Positions 17,310 to 26,634 of a stretch of DNA of 36,123 bases are shown here, piece by piece. The notes beneath the pieces are model-generated. The model saw only the letters and a list, made by a program, of their open reading frames with translations. It did not search any database and was not told the DNA's origin. Positions within the stretch are counted from its first letter, which is position 1. Every line of letters begins with the position of its first letter. The DNA is from DATLHO01 sp035539855. Lineage in GTDB: Bacteria; Bacteroidota; Ignavibacteria; OLB7. A program made the translations under genes and the position numbers. The stretch lies in contig DATLHO010000029.1 of assembly GCA_035539855.1 (NCBI GenBank), forward strand, positions 1-36,123, read 5' to 3'.

Positions 17310-17660
17310 GTGGTTTCCGGGTGCTTGGTTCCACTTCCGCCCGGGAGGGCGGCCATGGGATTGTCGTCAGGGGAAAGGCGTGGTCGCCGTACGCAACCGG
17401 GGGGAGGCGGCGTGGGAACCGGAGGCGTGGAAGATACGGTCTGACGGGTGACGGGGAAATGCCTCCGCGGCAAAGGGCGCCCCTGTCATCCCCCAGGGGA
17501 TCTTTCCTTGGTGGCGTGTCGCCGAAGGACGCGATGGGGGCGGTGCGGGTTCTTCTTCGCGGCGGCCGCCGGCAGCCGCCCTCGCACAACCACACCGGCC
17601 CACATGCGGCCGTCGCACTTGAAGAAAGGCCGCCTCCGGGGGTGACAGTGAAGCGCCGCC
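17310..17660. other. Intergenic region holding a solitary palindromic repeat
   Basis: This 351-bp gap between the ATPase stop and the start of the TPR gene has no supported gene. Its right half is the repeat at 17485-17646. The stretch 17449-17484 also resembles the sequence just before the right-edge array (TGACGGGGAAATGCCTCC against TGACGGGGGATGCCTCCC at 35035). The promoter of the TPR gene must lie in 17310-17450 or beyond, but no clear -35/-10 pair is visible. Confidence 0.7.
17485..17646 (+). repeat. Solitary copy of the GTCATCCCC palindromic repeat
   Basis: It begins GTCATCCCCCAGGGGATCTT and ends in CCGCCTCCGGGGGTGAC. It shares the central CCCACATGCGGCCGTCGC block with the array at 35074-36123. 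The two ends are inverted relative to each other, so the whole element can fold into a long imperfect hairpin. The middle (GCGGCGGCCGCCGGCAGCCGC) differs from the array units, and the second hairpin (GAGGCCACGAGCGCG) is missing, so this is a diverged or ancestral form. Confidence 0.8.
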
Positions 17661-20456
17661 TCAGGTCGACCGTCGCCACCGCGCCACCAGCTTCCACGCC
17701 TCCCTCAGCCACAGCACCGAGCTCGCGACCGCGGCGCACTGCAGCCAGTCTCCGGCGTCGATCGCGACCGTGCCGAAGGCGCTCTGCATGAACGGGGCGT
17801 AAACCACAGCGACCTGCATCGCGAGCGAGAACACGATCGCCGCGAGCAGCCATCGGTTCGAGGACAGTCCCGCGAAGGCGCTGCGCTCGTCGGAGCGGGC
17901 GTTGAAGACGTTGAAGAGCTGGAAGAAGATGAGCGTCGTGAACGCCATCGTCTGGGCGTACGCGAGGTTGCCGGTGCCGTCGATGAGTCCGGCGGGCAGG
18001 CTCGCGTCGAGGACGAGCAGTGTGCCGACGGCCATGATCGCGCCGACGAATCCGATGCCGCGCCACATGCGTGGGGTGATCACACGCTCGTGCGACGGGC
18101 GTGGCGGACAGCCCATGAGTCCGGGCGAGGGATCGTCGACGCCGAGCGCGAGCGCCGGCAGTCCGTCCGTGATGAGGTTGATGAACAGAATCTGCGTCGC
18201 CAGCAGCGGCAGCACGACGACGCCACCGTGCGGCGCCAGGCCGATGACGTCGGCGAGGAGCACGCCGAGGAACATCGTGAGCACCTCGCCGATGTTCGAG
18301 GAGAGCAGATAGCGGAGGAACTTCCGGATGTTGTCGAAGATCGCCCGGCCCTCCTCGACCGCGGCGACGATCGTGGCGAAGTTGTCGTCGGCGAGCACCA
18401 TATCGGCGGCCTTCTTCGAGACGTCGGTGCCGGTGATCCCCATCGCGATGCCGATGTCGGCACTGCGCAGCGCGGGAGCGTCGTTGACGCCGTCGCCGGT
18501 CATCGCGACGAGCTCGCCGTTGCGCTGCAGTGCGTCGACGATGCGGAGCTTGTGCGAGGGATCGACGCGCGCATAGACCGAGACCTCGCGCACGGCGGCG
18601 TCGAGCTCGTCGTCGTTCATACGCTCGATGTCCGATCCGCTCAGCGCCGTCGCATCGCCGGTGATGCCGAGCTCGCGCGCGATCACGGCCGCGGTCGTCG
18701 GATGATCGCCCGTGATCATCAGCGGACGGATCCCTGCGCGTCGCGCCCGCTGGACGGCGTCGGCGGCCTCGGGTCTCGGTGGATCGATCATGCCGATCAG
18801 TCCGAGAAAGACGAGCTCGCCCTCGACGTGCCCGCCGATGCTCTCCACGTCGAATCCATCCACCGGAATCGATCGCGCAGCAACGCCGAGCGTTCGCAAT
18901 GCTGCCTGCGCCATCTCTTCGATCTCACGGAGAATCTCCGCGCGACGAGCGTCGTCGAGCGCCCGCGGCGTCTCGCCGAGCATCTCTTCGGTGCACCGCG
19001 CCAGGAGCACGTCGGGCGCGCCCTTGGTGAACAGGAGCATTCGCTCCGGTCGCTCACTGTCGGTGTGCAGCGTGCTCATCAGCTTGCGCTCCGACGAGAA
19101 CGGGATCTCGCCGACGCGCGCGAGGCGCTCCGCGAGCGCGTCGGCCTCGAGACCGGCCTTGCGGGCCGCGACGATGAGGGCGCCCTCGGTCGGATCGCCC
19201 TGGATGCTCCATCGCCCCGACGATTGCTGGAGCACCGAGTTGCTGGCACGGTCGGCCGCCGCGAGGGCGCGAACGAGCTCGGCGCGAAGGGGATCGTCGA
19301 TGGCGCCGCCGCCTTCGGCCACGACGGCGCCCGTGGGCTCGTAGCCCGAGCCCTCGAAGCGCACCCGTCCGCTCGCGGTCGCGACGACGCGCACGGCCAT
19401 CTCGTTGCGCGTGAGCGTGCCAGTCTTGTCCGAGGCGATGATGCTGGCGGAGCCGAGGGATTCGACGGCGGAGAGATGGCGGATGATCGCGTTGCGGCGC
19501 GCCATGCGCTGCACGCCGATCGAGAGCACGGCGGTGACGACAGCGGGCAGGCCCTCGGGTACGGCGGCGACCGCGAGCGCGACGCCGAGAATCAGCACGT
19601 CGAAGATCGCGTGCATGCCCTCGACGCGCTCGACCAGGAGGATCGTCGCGACCATCACGACGGCGATCGCAACCACGACGAGTCCGAGGAGCCTTCCGGT
19701 GCGGTCGAGCTCGCGCTGCAGTGGCGTGCGGTCCACCGGCGTCTCGCCGAGCATCCGCGCGATGGTGCCCATCTCCGTCCGCATGCCCGTCGCGGCGACG
19801 ATGGCACGGCCGCGGCCGGAGGCGATCGCGGTGCCGCTGAAGAGCATGTCCAGGCGATCGCCGATCGGCGCGTCGGCCGCGACGGGACCCACCTGCTTCA
19901 TCACCGGAAGACTCTCGCCGGTGAGTGCCGCCTCCGCCGCCTGCAGTGCCGTCGCCGCGACGATCCGCGCGTCGGCGGGCACCGTGTCGCCTTCCTCGAC
20001 GAGCACGAGGTCACCGGGGACGAGCTCGCGCGCGGGGATGCGTCGCTGCACGGCATCGCGCACCACCGTCGCGTGATCGGCGACCAGGTCGTCGAGCGCA
20101 GCGACGGCGGCCTCCGCACGCGACTCCTGCAGGTACCCCATGATCGCGTTGAGAATCACTACCGCGAGAATCGCCATCGCCTCGTATGGCAGCGGCGCGT
20201 CAGGCTCGATCGCCCACAGTGTCGCCGAGACCGCCGTCGCGACCAGCAGCAGCACGACGAGCGAGTCGGCGAACTGCCGCACGAACCGGCGCCACGTCGG
20301 GACCGGCGGCTCCGCGGCAAGCTCGTTCGCGCCGAAGCGCTCGAGACGCGCGCGAGCCTCGTCGGCGGACAGGCCGCGCGCGACGTCCGTGGCAAGGGCC
20401 GCGGCCGCCTCGCTCACCGGGAGCTCATGAATCGATCGTTCCGTCGCTGCGTTCAT
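17661..20456 (-). CDS. P-type calcium-transporting ATPase, SERCA-like
   Basis: A 931-residue pump of the P2 type. An N-terminal cation-ATPase domain (about 10-75) precedes the membrane helices. The actuator loop has LTGESLPV. The phosphorylation site is D343 in DKTGTLTRNE, and the hinge motif is TGDGVNDAPAL. Calcium-site residues known from SERCA are recognisable: PEGLPA in helix 4, SSNIGEVLTMFLG in helix 5 and NLITDGLPALALG in helix 6. It probably exports Ca2+ from the cytoplasm in exchange for protons; Mn2+ is possible. GAGG lies 8 bases upstream of the ATG at 20456. It is divergent from hdrC across a 245-bp gap with no gene or clear promoter motif. Confidence 0.93.
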   Translation of the reverse strand: MNAATERSIHELPVSEAAAALATDVARGLSADEARARLERFGANELAAEPPVPTWRRFVRQFADSLVVLLLVATAVSATLWAIEPDAPLPYEAMAILAVVILNAIMGYLQESRAEAAVAALDDLVADHATVVRDAVQRRIPARELVPGDLVLVEEGDTVPADARIVAATALQAAEAALTGESLPVMKQVGPVAADAPIGDRLDMLFSGTAIASGRGRAIVAATGMRTEMGTIARMLGETPVDRTPLQRELDRTGRLLGLVVVAIAVVMVATILLVERVEGMHAIFDVLILGVALAVAAVPEGLPAVVTAVLSIGVQRMARRNAIIRHLSAVESLGSASIIASDKTGTLTRNEMAVRVVATASGRVRFEGSGYEPTGAVVAEGGGAIDDPLRAELVRALAAADRASNSVLQQSSGRWSIQGDPTEGALIVAARKAGLEADALAERLARVGEIPFSSERKLMSTLHTDSERPERMLLFTKGAPDVLLARCTEEMLGETPRALDDARRAEILREIEEMAQAALRTLGVAARSIPVDGFDVESIGGHVEGELVFLGLIGMIDPPRPEAADAVQRARRAGIRPLMITGDHPTTAAVIARELGITGDATALSGSDIERMNDDELDAAVREVSVYARVDPSHKLRIVDALQRNGELVAMTGDGVNDAPALRSADIGIAMGITGTDVSKKAADMVLADDNFATIVAAVEEGRAIFDNIRKFLRYLLSSNIGEVLTMFLGVLLADVIGLAPHGGVVVLPLLATQILFINLITDGLPALALGVDDPSPGLMGCPPRPSHERVITPRMWRGIGFVGAIMAVGTLLVLDASLPAGLIDGTGNLAYAQTMAFTTLIFFQLFNVFNARSDERSAFAGLSSNRWLLAAIVFSLAMQVAVVYAPFMQSAFGTVAIDAGDWLQCAAVASSVLWLREAWKLVARWRRST

Positions 20457-20701
20457 CCGTCGAGCCTCGTAGGCCTGAAGATATCAGTCATCCGGCCGAC
20501 GCGATTTGATGCTGATCGTTTCTTGTTCGAGATGCAGTGGGGTGCGACGTTGCCTGCGGTCAGATGCGGAGCGGGCCGTGGCCTGCTCCGATTGAATTGT
20601 CGGTGACATCCCTCTCCGCTTCGACGGTCCCCACACGCCGAAACGACGGGCGGGGGGATGCGGCGCCATGAAGGCGGCTCGCATCCGGTTGGATCATAGC
20701 C

Positions 20702-21268
20702 ATGAATACCTCGCACGCCGGGGCGCTCGCCGATCAGATCGCGGCGCTCACCGGCCAACACCCCGCGAGCTGCTATCAGTGTGGGAAATGCTCGGCCGGA
20801 TGTCCGGTCCGGAATTTCGCCGACAGCCCTCCGAACCGCCTCGTCCGATTCGCTCAACTCGGACTCGACGACCGCGCGCTCGCCGCGCGCTCGCTCTGGC
20901 TGTGCGCCGGCTGCCTGACGTGCACGGCGCGCTGTCCGCAGCGCTTCGATCTTGCTCGCTTCATCGACGCACTGCGCCACGTCGCCGCCGCGCGCGGGGT
21001 TGCTCCCGCCGACCGCGACACCTCCCGTTTCCACACCGCCTTCCTCGACCAGATCCGACGCTTCGGCCGGCTCTATGAGCTCGGGCTCGTGCTCGAGTAC
21101 AAGTTCCGCAGCGGACACATGCTGCAGGACGCGACCGCCGCGCCCGGAATGCTGCGCGCCGGCAAGCTCGCGCTGCGACCGCACCGACTCCGGGCACGCG
21201 ACGACGTTCGGAGGATCTTCGATCGCGTCGCCGAGCTCGATGCCGGCGATCGCGACGCTACGCGATGA
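20702..21268 (+). CDS. hdrC: Heterodisulfide reductase subunit C
   Basis: A 188-residue ferredoxin-like protein with two [4Fe-4S] motifs: C24/C27/C30 with C34 (CYQCGKCSAGCP) and C68/C71/C74 with C78 (CAGCLTCTARCP). In the Hdr complex it carries electrons from HdrA to the catalytic HdrB. The C-terminal half is helical, with a YELGLVLEYKFRSGHML segment typical of bacterial HdrC. It is the first gene of the operon; the stop is followed 46 bp later by hdrB. The start at 20702 has a weak GGTTGGA site. Confidence 0.93.
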   Translation: MNTSHAGALADQIAALTGQHPASCYQCGKCSAGCPVRNFADSPPNRLVRFAQLGLDDRALAARSLWLCAGCLTCTARCPQRFDLARFIDALRHVAAARGVAPADRDTSRFHTAFLDQIRRFGRLYELGLVLEYKFRSGHMLQDATAAPGMLRAGKLALRPHRLRARDDVRRIFDRVAELDAGDRDATR

Positions 21269-21314
21269 GTCCGTCGCACGCGCGCTCGCCCATACGTTCG
21301 TTTCCGGTGTCACA

Positions 21315-22199
21315 ATGACTCTCGGCTACTATCCCGGCTGTTCGCTCACGGGAACCTCGCGCGAATACGACCTGTCGCTGCGGCAGGTGCTCGCCGCGCT
21401 CGATGTCCATCTCGTGGAGATCGACGACTGGTCCTGCTGCGGCGCGTCGTCGGCGCACATCGCTAGCCACCTGCTCTCGATAGCCCTGCCCGCGCGCAAC
21501 CTCGCGCTCGCCCGCGAACAGGATCTCGCGGAGGTCCTCGCTCCGTGCGCCGCCTGCTTCAACCGCCTCGTCGCCGCGCGCCGTGCGATCGATGGCTCGG
21601 CTCGCATGCGCGAGTCGATCGAGTACGTTCTCGACGCTCCCTGGAACGGCGGCGCCGCCGTCGTCAACATCCTCGAGCTCTTCGAGCGCATCGGACCCGA
21701 GCGCATCGCCGCCGGCGTGCGCACGAAGCTCGCGTCGCTGTCGGTCGCCTGCTACTACGGCTGCCTGCTGGTGCGACCGGTCGGCATCGGGGCGCTGCTC
21801 GAAGCCGAGCAGCCGCGGTCGATGGAGGCGATCGTCGCGGCGACCGGAGCGCGGTCGGTCGAATGGAGCCATCGGGTCGAGTGCTGTGGCGGGGCGCTGT
21901 CGGTGCCGCACAGCGAGATCGTCGTCGAGCTGGCGCGCGGCATCCTCGACGACGCGCGGGCGTCCGGCGCCGACGCCATCGTCGTGGCGTGTCCGATGTG
22001 TCACGTCAACCTCGACATGCGGCAGCGCACGATGCTCGACGCGAGCCCCGGCGCATCGCCGCTGCCGGTGCTCTATCTCACCGAGCTCGTCGGGCTCGCG
22101 CTCGGCATCGACGCGGAGGCGCTCGGCCTCGGACTGCACGTCATCGACACGGCCGCGCTCGTCGACGCGGTGGCGAGCGTCGAGGAGGTGGCCTCATGA
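21315..22199 (+). CDS. hdrB: Heterodisulfide reductase subunit B
   Basis: A 294-residue protein with two complete CCG domains. The first uses C9, C41-C42, C78 and C81 (spacing CX31CCX35CX2C); the second uses C150, C190-C191, C226 and C229 (CX39CCX34CX2C). In structurally known HdrB these bind two noncubane [4Fe-4S] clusters that cleave a disulfide. All ligands are present, so the subunit should be active. The true substrate in a non-methanogen is unknown. The ATG at 21315 begins the conserved MTLGYYPGCSLTG. The stop overlaps the hdrA start (ATGA). Confidence 0.94.
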   Translation: MTLGYYPGCSLTGTSREYDLSLRQVLAALDVHLVEIDDWSCCGASSAHIASHLLSIALPARNLALAREQDLAEVLAPCAACFNRLVAARRAIDGSARMRESIEYVLDAPWNGGAAVVNILELFERIGPERIAAGVRTKLASLSVACYYGCLLVRPVGIGALLEAEQPRSMEAIVAATGARSVEWSHRVECCGGALSVPHSEIVVELARGILDDARASGADAIVVACPMCHVNLDMRQRTMLDASPGASPLPVLYLTELVGLALGIDAEALGLGLHVIDTAALVDAVASVEEVAS

Positions 22200-24187
22200 A
22201 GCTCGGTGTGTTCATCTGCCATTGCGGCGAGAACATCGGCCGCACCGTCGACTGTCCGGCCGTCGCGGCCGCGTGCGCGACGATCCCCGGCGTCGACGTC
22301 GCGGTCGACTACAAGTACATGTGCTCCGATCCGGGGCAGAACCTGCTGATCAACGCGATCCGCGAGCACGCGCTCGACGGCGTCGTCGTCGGCAGTTGCT
22401 CGCCGCACATGCACGAGCGGACGTTCCGGCGGGCCTGCGCCAACGCGGGACTCAATCCGTTCATGTTCGAGATGGCGAACCTGCGCGAGCACTGCTCGTG
22501 GATCCACGATCGCGGACCGATCCCGACCGCCAAGGCCGCCGACCTCGTGCGCATCGCTGTCGAGAAGGTGCGCCGGAACGATGCACTGATCCCGATCCGC
22601 GTTCCCGTCACCAAGCGCGCCCTCGTCATCGGCGCGGGCATCGCCGGCATCCAGGCGGCGCTCGACATCGCCGGCGCGGGCTACGAGGTCGTGCTCGTCG
22701 AGAAGGAGCCGTCGATCGGCGGGCACATGAGCCAGCTGTCGGAGACGTTCCCGACGCTCGACTGCTCGCAGTGCATCCTGACACCACGGATGGTCGAGGT
22801 GTACCAGCATCCGAACATCCGGCTGATGAGCTATTCCGAGGTCGAGAAGGTCGACGGCTACGTCGGCAACTTCTCCGTGACGATCCGCCGCAAGGCCCGC
22901 GGCGTGCGCGCCGAACTGTGCACCGGCTGCGGCGACTGCGTGCAGAAGTGTCCGATCAAGAAGAAGGCGACGAGCGAGTTCGACGAGGGACTCGCGATGC
23001 GGCCGGCGATGTACGTGCCGTTCCCGCAAGCCGTGCCGAACATCCCCGTGATCGACCGCGCGGTGTGCACCTACTATCGCAACGGCAAGTGCAAGGCGTG
23101 CGAGAAGGCGTGCGGCCGCGGCGCGATCGACTTCGAGCAGCAGGACGAGATGGTGACCGAGGAGGTCGGCGCGATCGTCGTCGCCACGGGCTACCGGCTC
23201 TACAAGGTCGACGGCTCCAGCGGCTACGACGGCTACGGCGAGTACGGCTACGGACGCTACCCCGACGTCATCGACGGACTGCAGTTCGAGCGCATCGCCT
23301 CGGCCTCCGGACCGACCGGCGGCGAGATCGAGCGGCCGTCGGATCACACGGTACCGAAGAAGATCGTGTTCATCCAGTGCGTCGGCTCGCGCGACGAGTC
23401 GAAGGGCATCTCGTACTGCTCGAAGATCTGCTGCATGTACACGGCCAAGCACGCGATGCTCTACCGGCACAAGGTGCACGACGGCGAGGCCTACGTGTTC
23501 TACATGGACATCCGCTCCGGCGGCAAGGGCTACGACGAGTTCGTGCGCCGGGCGATCGAGGAGGATCACGTGCACTACGTCCGCGGGCGCGTCTCGCGGA
23601 TCTGGCAGCGTGACGGGAAGTACATCGTCCGCGGCGAGGACACGCTCGCGGGCGTGCCGGTCGAGGTCGAGGCCGACATGGTGGTGCTCGCGACGGCGAT
23701 GATCCCGCAGGCGACGGCGCCCAGGCTCGCGCAGACGATCGGCGTGCCGTACGACGCGCACGGCTTCCTCGTCGAGGCGCATCCGAAGCTGCGACCGGTC
23801 GAGAGCTCGACAGCCGGAGTGTTCATGGCCGGCGCGTGCAACTCTCCGCGCGACATTCCCGAGTCCGTCGCGATGGCCTCGGCCGCCGCGGCAAAGACCC
23901 TCGTCCTCTTCGGCTCCGACGTCCTCGAGCGCGAGCCGACGGTGGCGCATGTCGACGAGTCGACGTGCGCGGGATGCTTCCGCTGCCAGTCGGTCTGTGC
24001 CTACAGCGCGATCTCCAGGAAGGAGATCCGCAATCGCGACGGCTCGCTGCGCGCGACCGTCGCCTACGTCAACGACGGACTCTGCCAGGGCTGCGGCACC
24101 TGCAGCGCGACGTGTCCGTCGAAGTCGGTCGAGCTCGTCGGGTTCACCGGCGAGCAGATCTATGGAGAGATCCACGCGATGGCGTGA
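22196..24187 (+). CDS. hdrA: Heterodisulfide reductase subunit A, flavin-based
   Basis: A 663-residue flavoprotein. The FAD-binding motif GAGIAGIQAALDIAGAG begins at residue 146. The HdrA signature GGHMSQLSETFPTLDCSQC (176-193) follows, then a ferredoxin motif with C242/C245/C248/C252. Two C-terminal [4Fe-4S] motifs are at C591/C594/C597/C601 and C630/C633/C636/C640. HdrA is the electron-bifurcating subunit in methanogens. Here it would receive electrons through FlxD and split them between ferredoxin and HdrBC. GAGGAGG lies 8 bases upstream of the ATG. The N-terminal domain has its usual cysteines (C8, C10, C20, C43). Length is normal for single HdrA. Confidence 0.95.
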   Translation: MKLGVFICHCGENIGRTVDCPAVAAACATIPGVDVAVDYKYMCSDPGQNLLINAIREHALDGVVVGSCSPHMHERTFRRACANAGLNPFMFEMANLREHCSWIHDRGPIPTAKAADLVRIAVEKVRRNDALIPIRVPVTKRALVIGAGIAGIQAALDIAGAGYEVVLVEKEPSIGGHMSQLSETFPTLDCSQCILTPRMVEVYQHPNIRLMSYSEVEKVDGYVGNFSVTIRRKARGVRAELCTGCGDCVQKCPIKKKATSEFDEGLAMRPAMYVPFPQAVPNIPVIDRAVCTYYRNGKCKACEKACGRGAIDFEQQDEMVTEEVGAIVVATGYRLYKVDGSSGYDGYGEYGYGRYPDVIDGLQFERIASASGPTGGEIERPSDHTVPKKIVFIQCVGSRDESKGISYCSKICCMYTAKHAMLYRHKVHDGEAYVFYMDIRSGGKGYDEFVRRAIEEDHVHYVRGRVSRIWQRDGKYIVRGEDTLAGVPVEVEADMVVLATAMIPQATAPRLAQTIGVPYDAHGFLVEAHPKLRPVESSTAGVFMAGACNSPRDIPESVAMASAAAAKTLVLFGSDVLEREPTVAHVDESTCAGCFRCQSVCAYSAISRKEIRNRDGSLRATVAYVNDGLCQGCGTCSATCPSKSVELVGFTGEQIYGEIHAMA

Positions 24188-24201
24188 GGAGAATCCCAGT
24201 C

Positions 24202-24729
24202 ATGAATGCCGATGTCGTGGATACCGGGGTCGTGAGAGCCGGGGTCGAGAGTGCCGGCGATGACAACGCAGGCACAGGCGCCGCCGGGGCTCCGTGGGAG
24301 CCGAAGGTCGTCGCCTTCGTGTGCAACTGGTGCACGTATACCGGCGCCGATCTCGCCGGCACGTCGCGACTGAAGCAGCAGCCGAACGCGCGGTTGATCC
24401 GTGTGCCGTGCACGGGCAGGATCGATCCGCTGTTCATCATCAAGGCGTTCGAGTCCGGCGCCGACGGCGTGCTGGTCTCGGGGTGCCATCCCGCCGACTG
24501 TCACTACGGCACCGGCAACTACCACGCGCGCCGGCGCTGGACGCTGTTCCGCTCGCTCCTCGAGTTCACCGGCATCGACGCGACGCGTCTGCACTTCTCG
24601 TGGGTCTCCGCGAGCGAGGGACGCAAGTGGGTCGATGTCGTCGACGGCGTCATCGACGAGGCGCGTCGACAGGGTCCGTTCGAGCGCTATCACGCGCTCG
24701 CGCGGCCGGAGGCGATGATCGATGACTGA
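24202..24729 (+). CDS. flxD: MvhD/FlxD electron-transfer subunit
   Basis: A 175-residue protein of the MvhD family ([2Fe-2S] protein passing electrons to HdrA). Cysteines are C41 and C44 in VCNWCTYTGADLAGT, C70 in VPCTGRIDP, and C95 and C100 in VSGCHPADCHYGTGNY. Residues 1-30 are an unusual Val/Asp/Gly/Ala-rich tail not expected in MvhD. It arises from loosely repeated codons, and the true start could be further in, although no better ATG is seen. GAGGAG lies about 11 bases upstream of the ATG. The gene follows hdrA by 14 bp and overlaps flxC by 8 bp. Confidence 0.9.
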   Translation: MNADVVDTGVVRAGVESAGDDNAGTGAAGAPWEPKVVAFVCNWCTYTGADLAGTSRLKQQPNARLIRVPCTGRIDPLFIIKAFESGADGVLVSGCHPADCHYGTGNYHARRRWTLFRSLLEFTGIDATRLHFSWVSASEGRKWVDVVDGVIDEARRQGPFERYHALARPEAMIDD

Positions 24730-25600
24730 ATCGGCGACGAACGACATCAGGGCGGCCGCCAGGCGACTGCTCGCCGACGGCACCGTGTCGGTGGTGATCG
24801 GCTACGGCGACGCCGGTCCGAATCGCACCGTCCCGATCTTCGCGCGCACCGCGGCGCAGGCCGATCGGCTCGTCGTCTCGCACAGCGCGCTGAACAACCT
24901 CACGGTCTATCTCACGCGGGCGCTGCGTCCGGTGGGAGGACGGATCGCGATCGTGGCGAAAGGGTGCGACGTGCGGGCGCTGGTGATGCTGATGAGCGAG
25001 TCGCAGATCGCGCGCGAGGACGTGTACGTGATCGGTGTCGCGTGCGCGGGCGTGACCACTTCTATGGGCCAGCCGATGAGCGCCGAGACGGTCGCCGCGA
25101 AGTGTCGCGACTGCATCGTGCGGACGCCGCCGTTGTACGACGAGCTCGTCGGCGTTCAGTGTGAGCCTCCGGCGACCAGCGACGTGCTCGATCGGCGGAT
25201 CGCGGAGATCGAGGCGATGAGCGCGCACGAGCGCTTCGACTACTGGGCGGCGGAGCTCGAGCTCTGCACGCGGTGCTACGCGTGCCGTCAGGTCTGCCCG
25301 TTGTGCTACTGCACGCAGTGCATCGTCGACCGCAGCGTGCCGCAGTGGATCGAGACGAGCGCGAGCCCGCGCGCGAATCTCTCGTGGAATCTCACGCGCG
25401 CCTTCCACCTGGCAGGACGGTGCGTGGGCTGCAACGAATGCGAGCGGGCATGTCCGGCGGGGATCCCACTGTCGCTGCTCAACCGACAGCTCGCCGCGAC
25501 CGCGCTGCGCGAGTTCGGCTATGTGCCCGGCATCGATCCGGCGGCGCCGGCGCTCGTCGGCAGCTACGATCTCGCCGATCGGGAGGAGTACATCCGGTGA
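24722..25600 (+). CDS. flxC: FlxC-like iron-sulfur protein, FrhB/FdhB-related
   Basis: A 292-residue protein. The N-terminal half resembles the F420-hydrogenase/dehydrogenase beta family (VVIGYGDAGPNRTVPIF, IAIVAKGCDVRALVML, GVACAGV). Two [4Fe-4S] motifs follow: C182/C185/C188/C192, with extra C195, C197 and C200 in CPLCYCTQC, and C234/C237/C240/C244 in CVGCNECERACP. In Flx systems it bridges FlxB and FlxD. The ATG overlaps the flxD end and has GGAGG 9 bases upstream. The stop overlaps the flxB GTG start. The name rests on gene order and cluster pattern. Confidence 0.85.
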   Translation: MTESATNDIRAAARRLLADGTVSVVIGYGDAGPNRTVPIFARTAAQADRLVVSHSALNNLTVYLTRALRPVGGRIAIVAKGCDVRALVMLMSESQIAREDVYVIGVACAGVTTSMGQPMSAETVAAKCRDCIVRTPPLYDELVGVQCEPPATSDVLDRRIAEIEAMSAHERFDYWAAELELCTRCYACRQVCPLCYCTQCIVDRSVPQWIETSASPRANLSWNLTRAFHLAGRCVGCNECERACPAGIPLSLLNRQLAATALREFGYVPGIDPAAPALVGSYDLADREEYIR

Positions 25601-26634
25601 GCGCATGCATGAACGAATACCGCATCACCCAGGAATCCCTTCAGGCCTTCGTCGCCGCGCTCGTCGCCGACGGGCTCACCGTGCTCGCCGAGGCGGCCGA
25701 TGGATCGGGATACGCCCGGCTTGCTGCTGATGACCGCGTCGCGATCGACCCGAGCCGCGCGCCATCGCGGCTCTCGATGAAGGAGCACTTCTTCCCGAAG
25801 TCCGAGGCGTTGTTCGAGTATCGCCGCGAGGACGGTGGATTCGTTCTCGTCGACCGGCTCCCGGAGGTACGTCCGACGGTCATTCTCGGCGCGCGCCCAT
25901 GCGATGCGGCGTCGATCGGAATCCTCTCGAAGGTCTTCAACTGGGACTACCGCGACGAGTTCTTCAACCGGCGCGTCGACGCGACGATCGTCATCGGCAT
26001 GCTCTGCGCGTATCGCGACGAGCACTGCTTCTGCACGTCCGTCGGCGGCGCGCCCGATTCGATCGCTGGCTCTGATCTCTTCCTCGTACCCCTCAATGAT
26101 GGCGCTCTGGGGATGCGCGTCGTCAGCGACGACGGCGAGCGCTTCGTCACGGCCTACGCACACTTGTTCGAGTGGGGAGCTCCAGGGGACCCGCTCCAGG
26201 TGGACGAAGCGCTCACGTTGCCGTCCGTGCGGTTCGATGCAGAGAAGGTGAGGGGATGGATCGAGGGGCACTTCGACGACCCGTATTGGTCGGCCGCGTC
26301 GGAGACCTGTCTCGGCTGCGCGCGATGCGCGTTCGCCTGCCCGGTGTGCCACTGCTTCGACATCGTCGACGAGGACCGCACGTACGGCTCCGGCGAGCGG
26401 ATGCGCAACTGGGACGCGTGTCAGTTCGGGATGTTCACGAAGCACGCATCGGGGCACAATCCGCGCGCGGCGCGGGCGCAGCGCTACCGCCAGCGGATCT
26501 CGCACAAGTTCGCGTACTACCCGTCGCGCTTCGGCGAGGTGCTGTGCACCGGCTGCGGCCGCTGCACGAGGGGATGTCCCGTCGGCATCGACATCGGCGC
26601 GATCGCAGTGGAGATCGGAGGGATGGCCTCATGA
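25597..26634 (+). CDS. flxB: FlxB-like iron-sulfur protein, AsrA-related
   Basis: A 345-residue protein related to anaerobic sulfite reductase subunit A. Conserved segments are KEHFFPKSE (62-70), GARPCDAASIGILSKVF (98-114) and the HCFCTSVGG region. Two [4Fe-4S] sites are C238/C241/C244/C248 (CLGCARCAFACPVCHC) and C317/C320/C323/C327 (CTGCGRCTRGCP). It should relay electrons from the FlxA flavin. The GTG at 25597 is chosen over the ATG at 25609 because GGAGGAG stands 8 bases before the GTG and the GTGA overlaps the flxC stop. The stop overlaps the flxA start. Confidence 0.88.
   Translation: MSACMNEYRITQESLQAFVAALVADGLTVLAEAADGSGYARLAADDRVAIDPSRAPSRLSMKEHFFPKSEALFEYRREDGGFVLVDRLPEVRPTVILGARPCDAASIGILSKVFNWDYRDEFFNRRVDATIVIGMLCAYRDEHCFCTSVGGAPDSIAGSDLFLVPLNDGALGMRVVSDDGERFVTAYAHLFEWGAPGDPLQVDEALTLPSVRFDAEKVRGWIEGHFDDPYWSAASETCLGCARCAFACPVCHCFDIVDEDRTYGSGERMRNWDACQFGMFTKHASGHNPRAARAQRYRQRISHKFAYYPSRFGEVLCTGCGRCTRGCPVGIDIGAIAVEIGGMAS

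Noticed and set aside
18090..20606. Long plus-strand frame opposite the calcium ATPase
   Set aside because: Histidine/aspartate/arginine-rich shadow with no domain. The ATPase on the minus strand has all its motifs.
22073..24175. Long minus-strand frame opposite hdrA
   Set aside because: Shadow of a GC-rich gene. hdrA has all its flavin and cluster motifs.
25609..26634. ATG at 25609 as the flxB start
   Set aside because: The GTG at 25597 has a strong GGAGGAG at ideal spacing and overlaps the flxC stop. The ATG would put that site 20 bases away.
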